33,801 nt of DNA from Pseudomonadota bacterium (GTDB taxonomy: Bacteria > Desulfobacterota > Binatia > Binatales > Binataceae). The first letter of the stretch is position 1, and each line of letters opens with the position of its first letter. Shown here piece after piece: positions 7,898 through 15,570 of this stretch. Under the pieces are notes generated by a model. That model was not told the DNA's origin. It saw nothing but the letters and a program-made list of their open reading frames with translations, and did not search any database. The stretch covers positions 1 through 33,801 of the forward strand of contig JAJPKP010000054.1 of assembly GCA_021323675.1 (NCBI GenBank). The letters run 5' to 3'. The position numbers and the translations under genes were made by a program.

Positions 7898-8935
7898 ATG
7901 TCCGCTCACGCATCACATTCATCCAGACATCATTCCGCCACGCGACCGGTGAACAGCAGGCTGGAGCAACGCCTTGAACAGTTTGCCAAAGGCGACCGCA
8001 ACGCGCTGGCCCGGCTGATTACGCTGGTCGAAAATCGCGCTCCCGAATCCAGCGCCATCATCGAACGCATCTATCCGATGACCGGGCAGGCGCATGTGAT
8101 CGGAATTACGGGGCCGCCGGGCGCGGGCAAATCCACGTTGGTGAACCGGCTCATCGCGAAGTATCGCGGACTCGGAAAAAAAGTAGCGGTGCTCGCGATT
8201 GACCCGTCGAGCCCTTTTTCCGGAGGAGCGGTGCTCGGAGACCGGGTGCGGATGACCGACCATTACAAGGATCCGTCGGTTTATATCCGCAGCCTCTCCT
8301 CGCGCGGAAGCCATGGCGGACTCAGCCGCGCGGCGCGCGAAATCGTCAAACTGCTCGATGCGTTCGGGCACGACGTCGTGATCATCGAGACCGTCGGCGT
8401 CGGGCAGACCGAGCTTTCGATCATGGACCTCGCCGACACGACCGTCGTAGTCACCGTGCCTGAAGGCGGCGACTCGGTGCAGATCATGAAAGCGGGACTG
8501 AACGAAATCGCGGACGTGTTTGTCGTGAACAAGGCCGACCGCGAGGGCGCCGATCGCATCAAGGCGGAACTCGAACTCAACGTGCATCTGAGGCCGACGG
8601 GCGCGGGATGGCGCCCGCCGGTGGTGATGACGCAGGCGGCGGCCGACGTGGGAGTGGACGCGCTGGTCGCCGCAATCGGCAAGCATCGCGATCATCTGAG
8701 CCAGCACCGCGACGCCGCGCGCGAAGCGGAGCGGCGCCGGCGCGAGTTCGTCGAGATTCTGACCGCCGAACTCGACGAGCGCGCCGCGCGCGCGTTGAAA
8801 AACGGACGCGCACCCGAGGTGATGAACCAGGTCGCCACCGGCGGCATCAACCCTTACAGCGCGATGCTGAGATTGCTGGATGACCCGATGGCCCTGAACG
8901 AGCTATTGTCACACGAGACGGACTCCGCCGACTGA
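7898..8935 (+). CDS. meaB: MeaB/ArgK-type GTPase, methylmalonyl-CoA mutase chaperone
   Basis: G3E-family GTPase that loads and protects the adenosylcobalamin cofactor of acyl-CoA mutases. Motifs: a helical N-terminus with LARLITLVENR (residues 38-48), the Walker A loop GPPGAGKST (72-80), an adjoining AIDPSSPFSGGAVLGDR, ETVGVGQTE (switch II region), and the base-specificity motif VNKADREGADR. The C-terminal segment TGGINPYSAM belongs to the mutase-binding/dimerisation arm. The 345-residue length is normal. The chosen ATG lacks a clear Shine-Dalgarno; a GTG at 7948 is an alternative. No mutase gene is adjacent, so the partner must lie elsewhere. It is ten bases upstream of the phosphatase gene. 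Confidence 0.93.
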   Translation: MSAHASHSSRHHSATRPVNSRLEQRLEQFAKGDRNALARLITLVENRAPESSAIIERIYPMTGQAHVIGITGPPGAGKSTLVNRLIAKYRGLGKKVAVLAIDPSSPFSGGAVLGDRVRMTDHYKDPSVYIRSLSSRGSHGGLSRAAREIVKLLDAFGHDVVIIETVGVGQTELSIMDLADTTVVVTVPEGGDSVQIMKAGLNEIADVFVVNKADREGADRIKAELELNVHLRPTGAGWRPPVVMTQAAADVGVDALVAAIGKHRDHLSQHRDAAREAERRRREFVEILTAELDERAARALKNGRAPEVMNQVATGGINPYSAMLRLLDDPMALNELLSHETDSAD

Positions 8936-8945
8936 TTCCATCACC

Positions 8946-9662
8946 ATGCCAGACCGCTCACATAAGGGCTCGGGCCGCCTGTTCGCCATCGGCGACATCC
9001 ACGGATGCGCCGGCGAACTGGAGGCGCTTCTAAAGGCGATCGCGCCTGCCGCCGGCGACACGATCGTGTTTGTCGGCGATTACGTGGATCGCGGTCCGGC
9101 TTCGCGCGATGTCGTGGAGATGGCGCTGGATCTCGAACAAAGCCGGGCCGAGGCGGTGTTCCTGAAGGGCAACCACGAGGACATGATGCTCTCGTTTCTC
9201 GGCTTGCCCGGCCATTACGGCGAATCATTTCTGTTCAATGGCGGTGTCGCGACTCTGGAGAGCTACGGGCTGCGCGAGGACGATATCGCCGAGGCGATCC
9301 ATCACATCCCGCACCGGCACATCGATTTCTACCGGCGGCTCGCCGTTAACTATCTGCGCCCGCCCTATCTGTTCGTGCATGCGGGAATCTCGCCCGTGCT
9401 GCAGCTCGAAGAGCAGCAGACCGAGGACATGCTCTGGATTCGCCAGGAATTCATCTTCAATCCGCACAAGGTCGACGCAACCGTGGTGTTCGGCCATACG
9501 CCGATGCGCGGTGTGATGATCGATCTTCCCTACAAGCTCGGTATCGATACCGGGCTGGTGTACGGCGGCAAATTGACCTGTGTCGAGTTTACGGAGGGCG
9601 CGCTGTACCAGGTGGACCGCGGAAGCCATCACGTCAAGACGCGATCCATTCCCCTGCGCTGA
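8946..9662 (+). CDS. PP2A-like serine/threonine phosphatase (metallophosphoesterase)
   Basis: Calcineurin-like phosphoesterase of the bacterial PPP type (PphA/PrpE/ApaH relatives). All three metal-binding blocks are present: GDIHG (residues 16-20), GDYVDRG (44-50) and GNHED (75-79). Downstream are a conserved FVHAGISP block and VVFGHTPM, which supply further metal-binding histidines. The 238 residues are close to PphA-type enzymes and shorter than ApaH, so a protein or small-molecule phosphatase is likelier than Ap4A hydrolase; the substrate is unknown. It lies ten bases after meaB, so the two may share a transcript. Confidence 0.88.
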   Translation: MPDRSHKGSGRLFAIGDIHGCAGELEALLKAIAPAAGDTIVFVGDYVDRGPASRDVVEMALDLEQSRAEAVFLKGNHEDMMLSFLGLPGHYGESFLFNGGVATLESYGLREDDIAEAIHHIPHRHIDFYRRLAVNYLRPPYLFVHAGISPVLQLEEQQTEDMLWIRQEFIFNPHKVDATVVFGHTPMRGVMIDLPYKLGIDTGLVYGGKLTCVEFTEGALYQVDRGSHHVKTRSIPLR

Positions 9663-9783
9663 CCGGCAGCGGCGTATCCGCGAAAGCGAAAGTCCGGGTT
9701 CTCGGATGCTCGCGGGCGGTGGAGGCCAGGGGCGGACTCTTTCCCGATTTTTCCGGCCACGCTACTCTAATCGCTTCTCCGGT

Positions 9784-9857
9784 GGCGGCGTAGCTCAGTT
9801 GGTTAGAGCGGAGGTCTCATAATCCTCAGGTCGTAGGTTCGACTCCTACCGCCGCCA
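9784..9857 (+). tRNA. trnM: tRNA-Met (anticodon CAU)
   Basis: Cloverleaf with acceptor GGCGGCG/CGCCGCC, D arm GCTC...GAGC, anticodon loop CTCATAA (anticodon CAT at 9818-9820), and T arm GTAGG-TTCGACT-CCTAC, discriminator A at 9857. CCA is not encoded (CCC follows). The 5' half closely follows the elongator tRNA-Met pattern (CGTAGCTCAGTTGGTTAGAGC), so elongator Met is preferred over Ile2, although CAU cannot by itself exclude lysidine-modified Ile. The top base pair of the anticodon loop (31/39) is a T-T mismatch. Confidence 0.93.
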
Positions 9858-10257
9858 CCCTCATTCCCTCGCGGTCGGCAGCGCCCCCGAGCCGCCCGCC
9901 AACCTCTTCGGGACCTCCCCTTGGCGTGTTATGGCATGCCTCTCCGTTGGCTGCGCTTGCCGGATGGCGCAGTATCGGCCGTCATTTGCGGAGACTGAAT
10001 TCAATTGCGGCCGGCGAAAATCTGGCGGTGTGAAATAAGCTGCGCTCATCGAACGAAGTGGTCGCAATCGCCCGAGCGGGCGCGGCAAGACGCGGAAATG
10101 CGGCTGCAAGCTGGCGTAAAGGTCCGAGCCGACGCAACCGATTCGCCGCAGGAAGACTTTTCTCCACACCTCGACCCCGGTTTACGCTGGGCGTTTCGGT
10201 TTACTTACCAAACCCGATTGGTTACGTTGGTCCGCGCTCTTTTTTGGGGCCTCGTAC
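9858..10257. other. 400-base gap between tRNA-Met and bamA
   Basis: No convincing gene here. A 102-codon frame on the minus strand (9861-10169) has an odd, Arg/Pro-rich composition without recognisable domains, and I do not call it. The region must hold the bamA promoter, but I see no clear -35/-10 or sigma-E-like pair. Confidence 0.4.
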
Positions 10258-12642
10258 GTGCCTTCGGCAAAATGCAATTTTCGCACTCCACGCGTGTTGG
10301 TGCTGCTCGCGCTGGCCATCGCCGTCGCGTGGGTCATGTCGGCGGCGGCTGCCTTTGCGCAGGGATCGGCGCCGATAGTCGCGCAGATTCGCATCGAGGG
10401 TAACCTGCGCGTCGAAACCGACGCGATTCGCATCCACATCTCCCAGCAGGCAGGCGAACCCCTCGATGACGCCGCGGTCGACAAGGATATCAAGGCCATC
10501 TACAAGATGGGCTTCTTCGACACGGTCGATGCGAAAAAGGAGATAATCAACGGTCAGCTTGTCCTTGTGTACGTGGTCAAGGAGCGGCCTCAGATCACCG
10601 ATGTCCGTTTCGACGGCATGAAGGCGCTGCGCTCGACCGACGACAAGATCGTCGCCGCCGTGAAGATTCATCCGGGTTCGATCCTGGATCCCGCGCGCGC
10701 CAAGGAATCCATCAACGGAATCGAGCAGGTCTATCAGGACAAGGGCTACCTCGATGCGAAGGTGACCTTTCGCACCATCCTGGAACCGGACAACACGGCG
10801 ATCGCGGTGTTCGACGTGCACGAAGGGCCGAAGGTCGACATCACCTCGATCGAATTCGCGGGCAACAAGGCCTTCTCCGCGGCCGAGCTTCGCGGCGTAA
10901 TGGAAACCAGCACGCACAACTTCCTGAGCTGGTTTACCGGCGCGGGCACTCTGGACAAGAAGAAGCTGCAGGAAGATGTCGACCGGCTGAGCGCGTTCTA
11001 TTACGACAACGGGTATCTGAACGTTCACGTCTCAGAGCCGAAGATCACACGGACCGCCAACTCGATAAAAATCCTGTTCGAGATCGATGAAGGCCAGCCG
11101 TACCGGTTTGGCCGGATCACGATCGCCGGAAACCTCCGCTTTCCGCGCCGCGAGCTCCTGCCTCTGCTGACCATCAAGACGGGCCAGCGTTTCGAGGGCG
11201 CCGCGATGCAGCATAACGTGCTGACCCTGTCCGATTTCTACTCGAACCGGGGCTACGCGTTCGTCAATGTCGATCCTCGCACCCGGCTCGATCCGGCGGC
11301 GCATCGGATCAACGTGACCTTTTACATCACCCCCGGGCACGAGGTGCTGATCAACCGGATCATCATCACCGGCAACACCAAGACCTCGGACAAGGTAATT
11401 CGCCGCGAGATGCAGATTCAGGAGCAGGAGCCGTATTCGGCGGAGGCGATACGGGAATCCAAGGTGCGGCTGGACCGGCTGGGATTCTTCAACGAGGTCC
11501 GCATCACCACCGAGCCGTCCGCGCAGCCCGACAAGGTCAACCTGAACGTAAACGTCTCCGAACGGAACACCGCCTCGCTGCAATTGGCCGGCGGCGTGGA
11601 CAGCTACTCGGGCATCTTTGGCAACTTCACGCTGGGAAATACGAACCTGTTCGGCGGGGGTGAATCGCTGATTCTGAATGCCCAGGTTGGATTTCTCTTT
11701 CAGAATTTCTCGATCAGCTACGTCGAGCCGTGGTTTCTCGACATCCCGCTGAGCGTCGGCCTCCAACTCTTCGACAACAAGTCCTACCTGCTGAGTTTCA
11801 ATCAGGCCGCCGCCGGGTTTTCGTTGAACAGCACCTATCCGCTCACGGAACTGGGTTTCAAGAAACTCGCCGGATTTTCGCTCAAGGACATTACCGCGGG
11901 GCTCGGCTACGAATTTGAAAGCGTCGGCATCACCGGCCTGAGCCCGCTGACCACCTTCCAAATCCTGCGATACAAGGGCTACACGCAGACTTCGGAAATA
12001 CTGCCCAGTATCCAGCGCTTCACCGTGGACAACCGGGTCGACCCGCGCTCCGGCACGGTAGTCAGCTTGAATACCCAATTCGGCGGCCTGGGCGGCGGCA
12101 ACCAGTTCATCAAGGGCGTTCTGCACGGCCGCTATTTCTACTCGTTCCTGAAGAGCCCTACGTGGGGAACCTGGGTGCTGTCGCAGGGCGTGACGTTCGG
12201 CATCGGCACCAATCTGGCCAGCGGGACAGGAGGAGAATTGCCGCTGTACGAACGGTTCTTCCCCGGCGGTGTCGGAGGCCCGGGCGATGTTCGCGGTTAC
12301 CAGCTCTATTCGTTGGGACCGTTGGTCACGATTTACAATGCGGCCGGACAGCCGGTCAGCGTGCAGAACATCGGCGGAAGCAAGGAGCTCATCCTGAGCA
12401 ACGAGATCACGTTCCCGATTCTGTCGGGTCTCGGCCTGCGCGGCGTGATCTTCAGCGATGCCGGCCAATCGTACACGTTGCACCAAAGCATGGACCCGTC
12501 GTCGCTGCAGGCGTCGTACGGAATCGGCGTCCGGTGGAAATCGCCGTTTGGCCCGCTCAGCATCGACATCGCGCGGCCGATAAATCCTCGCCCTGCGGAT
12601 CAGAGCACCGTGTTCGAGCTCGGCACGGGCGCCCCGCTTTAG
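10258..12642 (+). CDS. bamA: Outer membrane protein assembly factor BamA
   Basis: Omp85-family insertase of the BAM complex that folds beta-barrels into the outer membrane. A signal peptide at residues 1-34 has a hydrophobic core (VLVLLALAIAVAWVM) and a likely cut after AFA. Five POTRA repeats follow (about 40-430), the first beginning IVAQIRIEGNLR, then a C-terminal 16-strand barrel. The diagnostic loop-6 motif VRGY is at residues 678-681. The 794-residue length is normal. The start is GTG at 10258; the nearby ATG at 10272 is out of frame. It heads the outer-membrane/lipid A cluster, with ompH 234 bases downstream, a gap in which I see only the ompH ribosome-binding site. Confidence 0.95.
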   Translation: MPSAKCNFRTPRVLVLLALAIAVAWVMSAAAAFAQGSAPIVAQIRIEGNLRVETDAIRIHISQQAGEPLDDAAVDKDIKAIYKMGFFDTVDAKKEIINGQLVLVYVVKERPQITDVRFDGMKALRSTDDKIVAAVKIHPGSILDPARAKESINGIEQVYQDKGYLDAKVTFRTILEPDNTAIAVFDVHEGPKVDITSIEFAGNKAFSAAELRGVMETSTHNFLSWFTGAGTLDKKKLQEDVDRLSAFYYDNGYLNVHVSEPKITRTANSIKILFEIDEGQPYRFGRITIAGNLRFPRRELLPLLTIKTGQRFEGAAMQHNVLTLSDFYSNRGYAFVNVDPRTRLDPAAHRINVTFYITPGHEVLINRIIITGNTKTSDKVIRREMQIQEQEPYSAEAIRESKVRLDRLGFFNEVRITTEPSAQPDKVNLNVNVSERNTASLQLAGGVDSYSGIFGNFTLGNTNLFGGGESLILNAQVGFLFQNFSISYVEPWFLDIPLSVGLQLFDNKSYLLSFNQAAAGFSLNSTYPLTELGFKKLAGFSLKDITAGLGYEFESVGITGLSPLTTFQILRYKGYTQTSEILPSIQRFTVDNRVDPRSGTVVSLNTQFGGLGGGNQFIKGVLHGRYFYSFLKSPTWGTWVLSQGVTFGIGTNLASGTGGELPLYERFFPGGVGGPGDVRGYQLYSLGPLVTIYNAAGQPVSVQNIGGSKELILSNEITFPILSGLGLRGVIFSDAGQSYTLHQSMDPSSLQASYGIGVRWKSPFGPLSIDIARPINPRPADQSTVFELGTGAPL

Positions 12643-12876
12643 GATCGAAACCCGGCTTGAGTGGAAGCCACAGGCCATGCCATCCTGCGGCGCGGAACGA
12701 GGAATTTCGCCCCATCGAATCACGGCGAAAGCGGGGAAACCGATGAAATTTCGAGGCACTAGCGCCGAGGACCGAAAACCCGCTTTAATGTCGGAATTGG
12801 AAATTCGCGAGACCCCGGTTAGTCCGCATCGCCTGTCGCGGCCGCGGGTCGTGACAAACGGAGGATTCGTAACCAA

Positions 12877-13500
12877 ATGAGGAAAGCGTTTTCGATTTGC
12901 GCCGTCATTGCGGCCTTGGTTGCTGTGTCGCAACCGGCGCACGCGCAGGTAAAGCTCGCCTACGTGGATGTGCAGCGGGCTCTCAATGAGTGCGATGCGG
13001 GCAAGCGGGCCAAGAGCGAATTTCAAAGCAAGATTCAGGCGCTCGACTCCAAGCTTCAACGCCAGCAGAACGAAGTCGAGTCGCTCAAGGACGAGCTCGA
13101 GAAGAAGGGGATGCTGATGCAGCCGGAGCAGCGCCAGAACCTTCAGGACGAATACGTCAAGAAAGCCAAGGATCTCGACCGCAATCTCAAGGATGCGCGC
13201 GACGACCTGCAGCGCCAGGACAGCGAGGTCACCGGCAAAATCCTCCATGACCTCGGCGTCGTCATCCGCAATCTCGGTGAGCAGAACGGATACACGATGG
13301 TGATGGAAAAGGGCTCGATTCTGTGGGGCGCCCCCAGCCTCGACATCACCGACCAGGTCATCCGAACCTATAACAGTTCCCATGCACAGATCGGGACGCT
13401 GGGTGAGGGAATGGGTGGCGGCAAATACCAGCCGGTCGGCGGGCCAGCACCTGGCGATTTCGGTTCCAACGCCGCCAAACGCTCAACCATCTCCAGGTAG
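12877..13500 (+). CDS. OmpH/Skp-family periplasmic chaperone
   Basis: Skp-like chaperone that holds unfolded outer-membrane proteins for BamA. It has a clear signal peptide (residues 1-24; cleavage after AHA), the conserved entry KLAYVDVQRALNE, then a long charged coiled-coil (about 40-125, rich in Gln, Lys, Glu and Leu) corresponding to the tentacle helices, and a closing segment with GYTMVMEK. The 207-residue length is longer than E. coli Skp (161), mostly by a Gly/Pro-rich tail after residue 170. GGAGG lies upstream with a spacing of about ten bases. It precedes fabZ by 30 bases; lpxD, which often sits at this point, is absent. Confidence 0.9.
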   Translation: MRKAFSICAVIAALVAVSQPAHAQVKLAYVDVQRALNECDAGKRAKSEFQSKIQALDSKLQRQQNEVESLKDELEKKGMLMQPEQRQNLQDEYVKKAKDLDRNLKDARDDLQRQDSEVTGKILHDLGVVIRNLGEQNGYTMVMEKGSILWGAPSLDITDQVIRTYNSSHAQIGTLGEGMGGGKYQPVGGPAPGDFGSNAAKRSTISR

Positions 13501-13530
13501 GAGCCTGACTGATAAAATCCGGGAGCCACT

Positions 13531-13980
13531 GTGGCCGAGAACAAGGTTGGAGAAATCGCGCGCGTACTTGGTCTGCTGCCCCATCGCTACCCCTTTTTGC
13601 TCGTCGACCGGGTCCTCGAGCTGGAAAAAGGACGCGTGGTGACGATCAAGAACGTCACCTTCAACGAGCCCTTCTTTCAGGGGCATTTTCCGGAGCGTCC
13701 GGTGATGCCGGGGGTGTTGCTGGTTGAGGCGATGGCGCAGTCGGCCGCATTTATCGTGCTGAGCCAGATGGGTCCTGACCCGAAGACCCTTTTTATGCTG
13801 ACCGGGCTCGACAAGGTCCGGTTTCGCCGCCAGGTGGTTCCGGGGGATCAAGTCAGGATCGAAGTTAAGACGATTAAGTTCCATCGCCCGTTGTGGCGGA
13901 TGTCGGCCGAGGCGCGCGTGGACGGCGAGCTGGCGGCGGAAGCTGAGCTGTCGGCGATGGAGATCGAGGAGAGAGTCTGA
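13531..13980 (+). CDS. fabZ: 3-hydroxyacyl-ACP dehydratase FabZ
   Basis: Hot-dog-fold dehydratase of fatty acid elongation; it shares 3-hydroxyacyl-ACP substrates with LpxA, which explains the pairing. Motifs: LLPHRYPFLLVDRV (residues 15-28) and the catalytic block GHFPERPVMPGVLLVEAMAQ (51-70) with H52 and E66. The 149-residue length is normal. The start is GTG at 13531, preceded by GGGAG with about five bases of spacing. Its last bases carry the ribosome-binding site of lpxA, and the two genes overlap, so they are probably translationally coupled. Confidence 0.96.
   Translation: MAENKVGEIARVLGLLPHRYPFLLVDRVLELEKGRVVTIKNVTFNEPFFQGHFPERPVMPGVLLVEAMAQSAAFIVLSQMGPDPKTLFMLTGLDKVRFRRQVVPGDQVRIEVKTIKFHRPLWRMSAEARVDGELAAEAELSAMEIEERV
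13966..13971 (+). promoter_or_regulatory. Shine-Dalgarno that places the lpxA start
   Basis: GAGGAG inside the end of fabZ, five bases before the CTG at 13977. It is the only good ribosome-binding site near the start of the lpxA frame and favours CTG (13977) or ATA (13980) as the initiator. Confidence 0.5.
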
Positions 13981-14774
13981 TAGCCGGCAATATTCATCCC
14001 TCCGCGACGATCGATCGCAGCGCTGAAATCGACTCGACCGTGACGGTCGGGCCGGGCGCCGTAATCGGTCCCAATGTAAGAATCGCGGCCGAAACGTGGA
14101 TCGGACCGTGCGCAGTCATCGCGCGCAACACCACCATCGGCGCGCGCACGAGGATTTTCCAGTTCGCGTCGGTCGGCGAGGATTCGCAGGACCTGAAGTA
14201 CAGGGGCGAACCGTCGCGCCTGGAAATCGGCGACGAATGCCGCATCCGCGAGTTCGCGAGCATCCATCGCGGCACGGAAGGCGGCGGGATGCTGACCAAG
14301 CTCGGCAATCGCGTCCTGGTGATGAATTACGCGCACGTCGCGCATAATTGCCGCGTCGGCGACAACGTGATTCTGACCAACGGATCGCAGCTAGGCGGAC
14401 ATTGCATCGTCGAAGAATTCGCGGCGATAGAAGGGATGGCCGGGGTACATCAGTTCTGCCGGGTCGGCGCCCACGCGTTCGTCGCCGCGGGCGCGAAAGT
14501 CGCGCAGGACGTGCCGCCCTACGTGATGGTCGCCGGAGCCGAGCGTGCCCGCCTGGTCAGCATCAACGAGATCGGGCTTCAACGCCGCGGCTTTTCTCCC
14601 GAAGCGATCAACGCCCTCAAGGGCGCGGTGCGCACTATCTTTTATTCCAAGCTTCTGCGTGAGGATGCGCTCAAAAAGGTCCTCGACGAGCAGGGCGGCT
14701 TTCCCGAGGTTCGCCGCCTCGTCGACTTCATCGCGAATTCCGAGCGCGGAGTTGTCGGCCGCGAGCGTGAGTAA
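13977..14774 (+). CDS. lpxA: UDP-N-acetylglucosamine acyltransferase LpxA, non-standard start
   Basis: First enzyme of lipid A synthesis; it transfers a 3-hydroxyacyl chain from ACP to UDP-GlcNAc (or its 3-amino analogue). Left-handed beta-helix hexapeptide repeats begin at IHPSATID and run through about residue 190, followed by the helical C-terminal domain (GFSPEAINALKGAVRTIFYS). The active-site block YAHVAHNCRVGDN carries the catalytic histidine. From CTG at 13977 the protein is 265 residues, as in E. coli (262). The frame is closed by TGA at 13944, and no ATG, GTG or TTG occurs before GTG 14040, which would cut off 21 residues including the first repeat. It overlaps fabZ by four bases. 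Confidence 0.9.
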   Translation: MIAGNIHPSATIDRSAEIDSTVTVGPGAVIGPNVRIAAETWIGPCAVIARNTTIGARTRIFQFASVGEDSQDLKYRGEPSRLEIGDECRIREFASIHRGTEGGGMLTKLGNRVLVMNYAHVAHNCRVGDNVILTNGSQLGGHCIVEEFAAIEGMAGVHQFCRVGAHAFVAAGAKVAQDVPPYVMVAGAERARLVSINEIGLQRRGFSPEAINALKGAVRTIFYSKLLREDALKKVLDEQGGFPEVRRLVDFIANSERGVVGRERE

Positions 14775-15570
14775 GCTCGGACTAATCGCGGGCAACGGCG
14801 TCTTTCCTATCGAGGTCGCGGCGGGCGCCCGCCGCCGCGGCATCCGCGTAATCGCGGTCGCGCATCAGAACGAAACCGACCCGGCCTTGCAGGACGCCGT
14901 GGACGAGATCACCTGGATCAAGGTCGGCGAGCTCGATCGCATCATCGAGGTCTTCAAGCGCGCCGGAGTGGATGAAGCCGCGATGGCGGGCGGCATTTCG
15001 CGCGCGCGCCTGAAGGACTCGTTCGCGCCCGATGCGCGCGCGATCGCGATGCTCTCGCGGATCGGCAGGTTCAGCGACGATGCCGTCCTGCGCGGCGTCG
15101 CGGGCGAAGTCGAAGCTGAAGGAATTCCGATGATCGACCCGGTCCCTCTGGTTCCAGGCGCGCTCGCGCGGCCGGGAGTCGCGGCGGGACCCGAGCCTAC
15201 CCAGGCGCAACTGAAAGACCTCGACCTCGCGTTCGCCGTCGCGCGCCAGCTCGGCAATTTCGACATCGGCCAGACTGTCGCGGTGCGCGACGGTATTGTG
15301 GCCGCGGTCGAAGCGGTCGAAGGAACCGATGCCGCGCTGAGGCGCGCCGCGCAGTTGATGGGCCGGCATCTGGTGGTGGCAAAGTCGGCCAAGCCGGGAC
15401 AGGACCTGCGCTTCGATCGCCCCGCGATCGGCCCCGCGACAATCGATCTGATGGCGGAGATCGGCGCCGCCGTGCTTGGAATCGAGGCCGGCGTAACTCT
15501 GGTGCTGGACGGCGAACGAACTGTCGAGGCGGCGCGTGCGGCGGGCGTAACGGTTTACGGCCATGCCTAA
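14767..15570 (+). CDS. lpxI: UDP-2,3-diacylglucosamine pyrophosphatase LpxI
   Basis: Hydrolyses UDP-2,3-diacylglucosamine to lipid X and UMP, the step done by LpxH in E. coli. The protein begins VSKLGLIAGNGVFPIEVA, typical of LpxI, and contains the family blocks EGIPMIDPVPLVPG, VAVRDGIVAAVEAVEGTD and a C-terminal AGVTLVLDGERTVEAARAAGV. The 267-residue length is normal. The start is GTG at 14767, overlapping lpxA by eight bases; an in-frame extension upstream lies inside lpxA and lacks family similarity. The end overlaps the next gene by eight bases, so lpxA-lpxI-oxidoreductase is a tightly coupled unit. Confidence 0.93.
   Translation: MSKLGLIAGNGVFPIEVAAGARRRGIRVIAVAHQNETDPALQDAVDEITWIKVGELDRIIEVFKRAGVDEAAMAGGISRARLKDSFAPDARAIAMLSRIGRFSDDAVLRGVAGEVEAEGIPMIDPVPLVPGALARPGVAAGPEPTQAQLKDLDLAFAVARQLGNFDIGQTVAVRDGIVAAVEAVEGTDAALRRAAQLMGRHLVVAKSAKPGQDLRFDRPAIGPATIDLMAEIGAAVLGIEAGVTLVLDGERTVEAARAAGVTVYGHA

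Noticed and set aside
9861..10169. A 102-codon minus-strand frame between tRNA-Met and bamA
   Set aside because: Arg/Pro-rich, no domains, no ribosome-binding site, and its end abuts the tRNA; more likely non-coding.
12677..12880. A 67-codon frame between bamA and ompH
   Set aside because: No domain or ribosome-binding site, and it runs into the ompH start; the gap more likely holds regulatory sequence.
11032..13383. A 783-codon open frame antisense to bamA and ompH
   Set aside because: Its product is low-complexity (Arg, Val, Asp, Leu) with no domains; long stop-free antisense frames are expected opposite GC-rich genes with strong codon bias, and bamA/ompH are certain.
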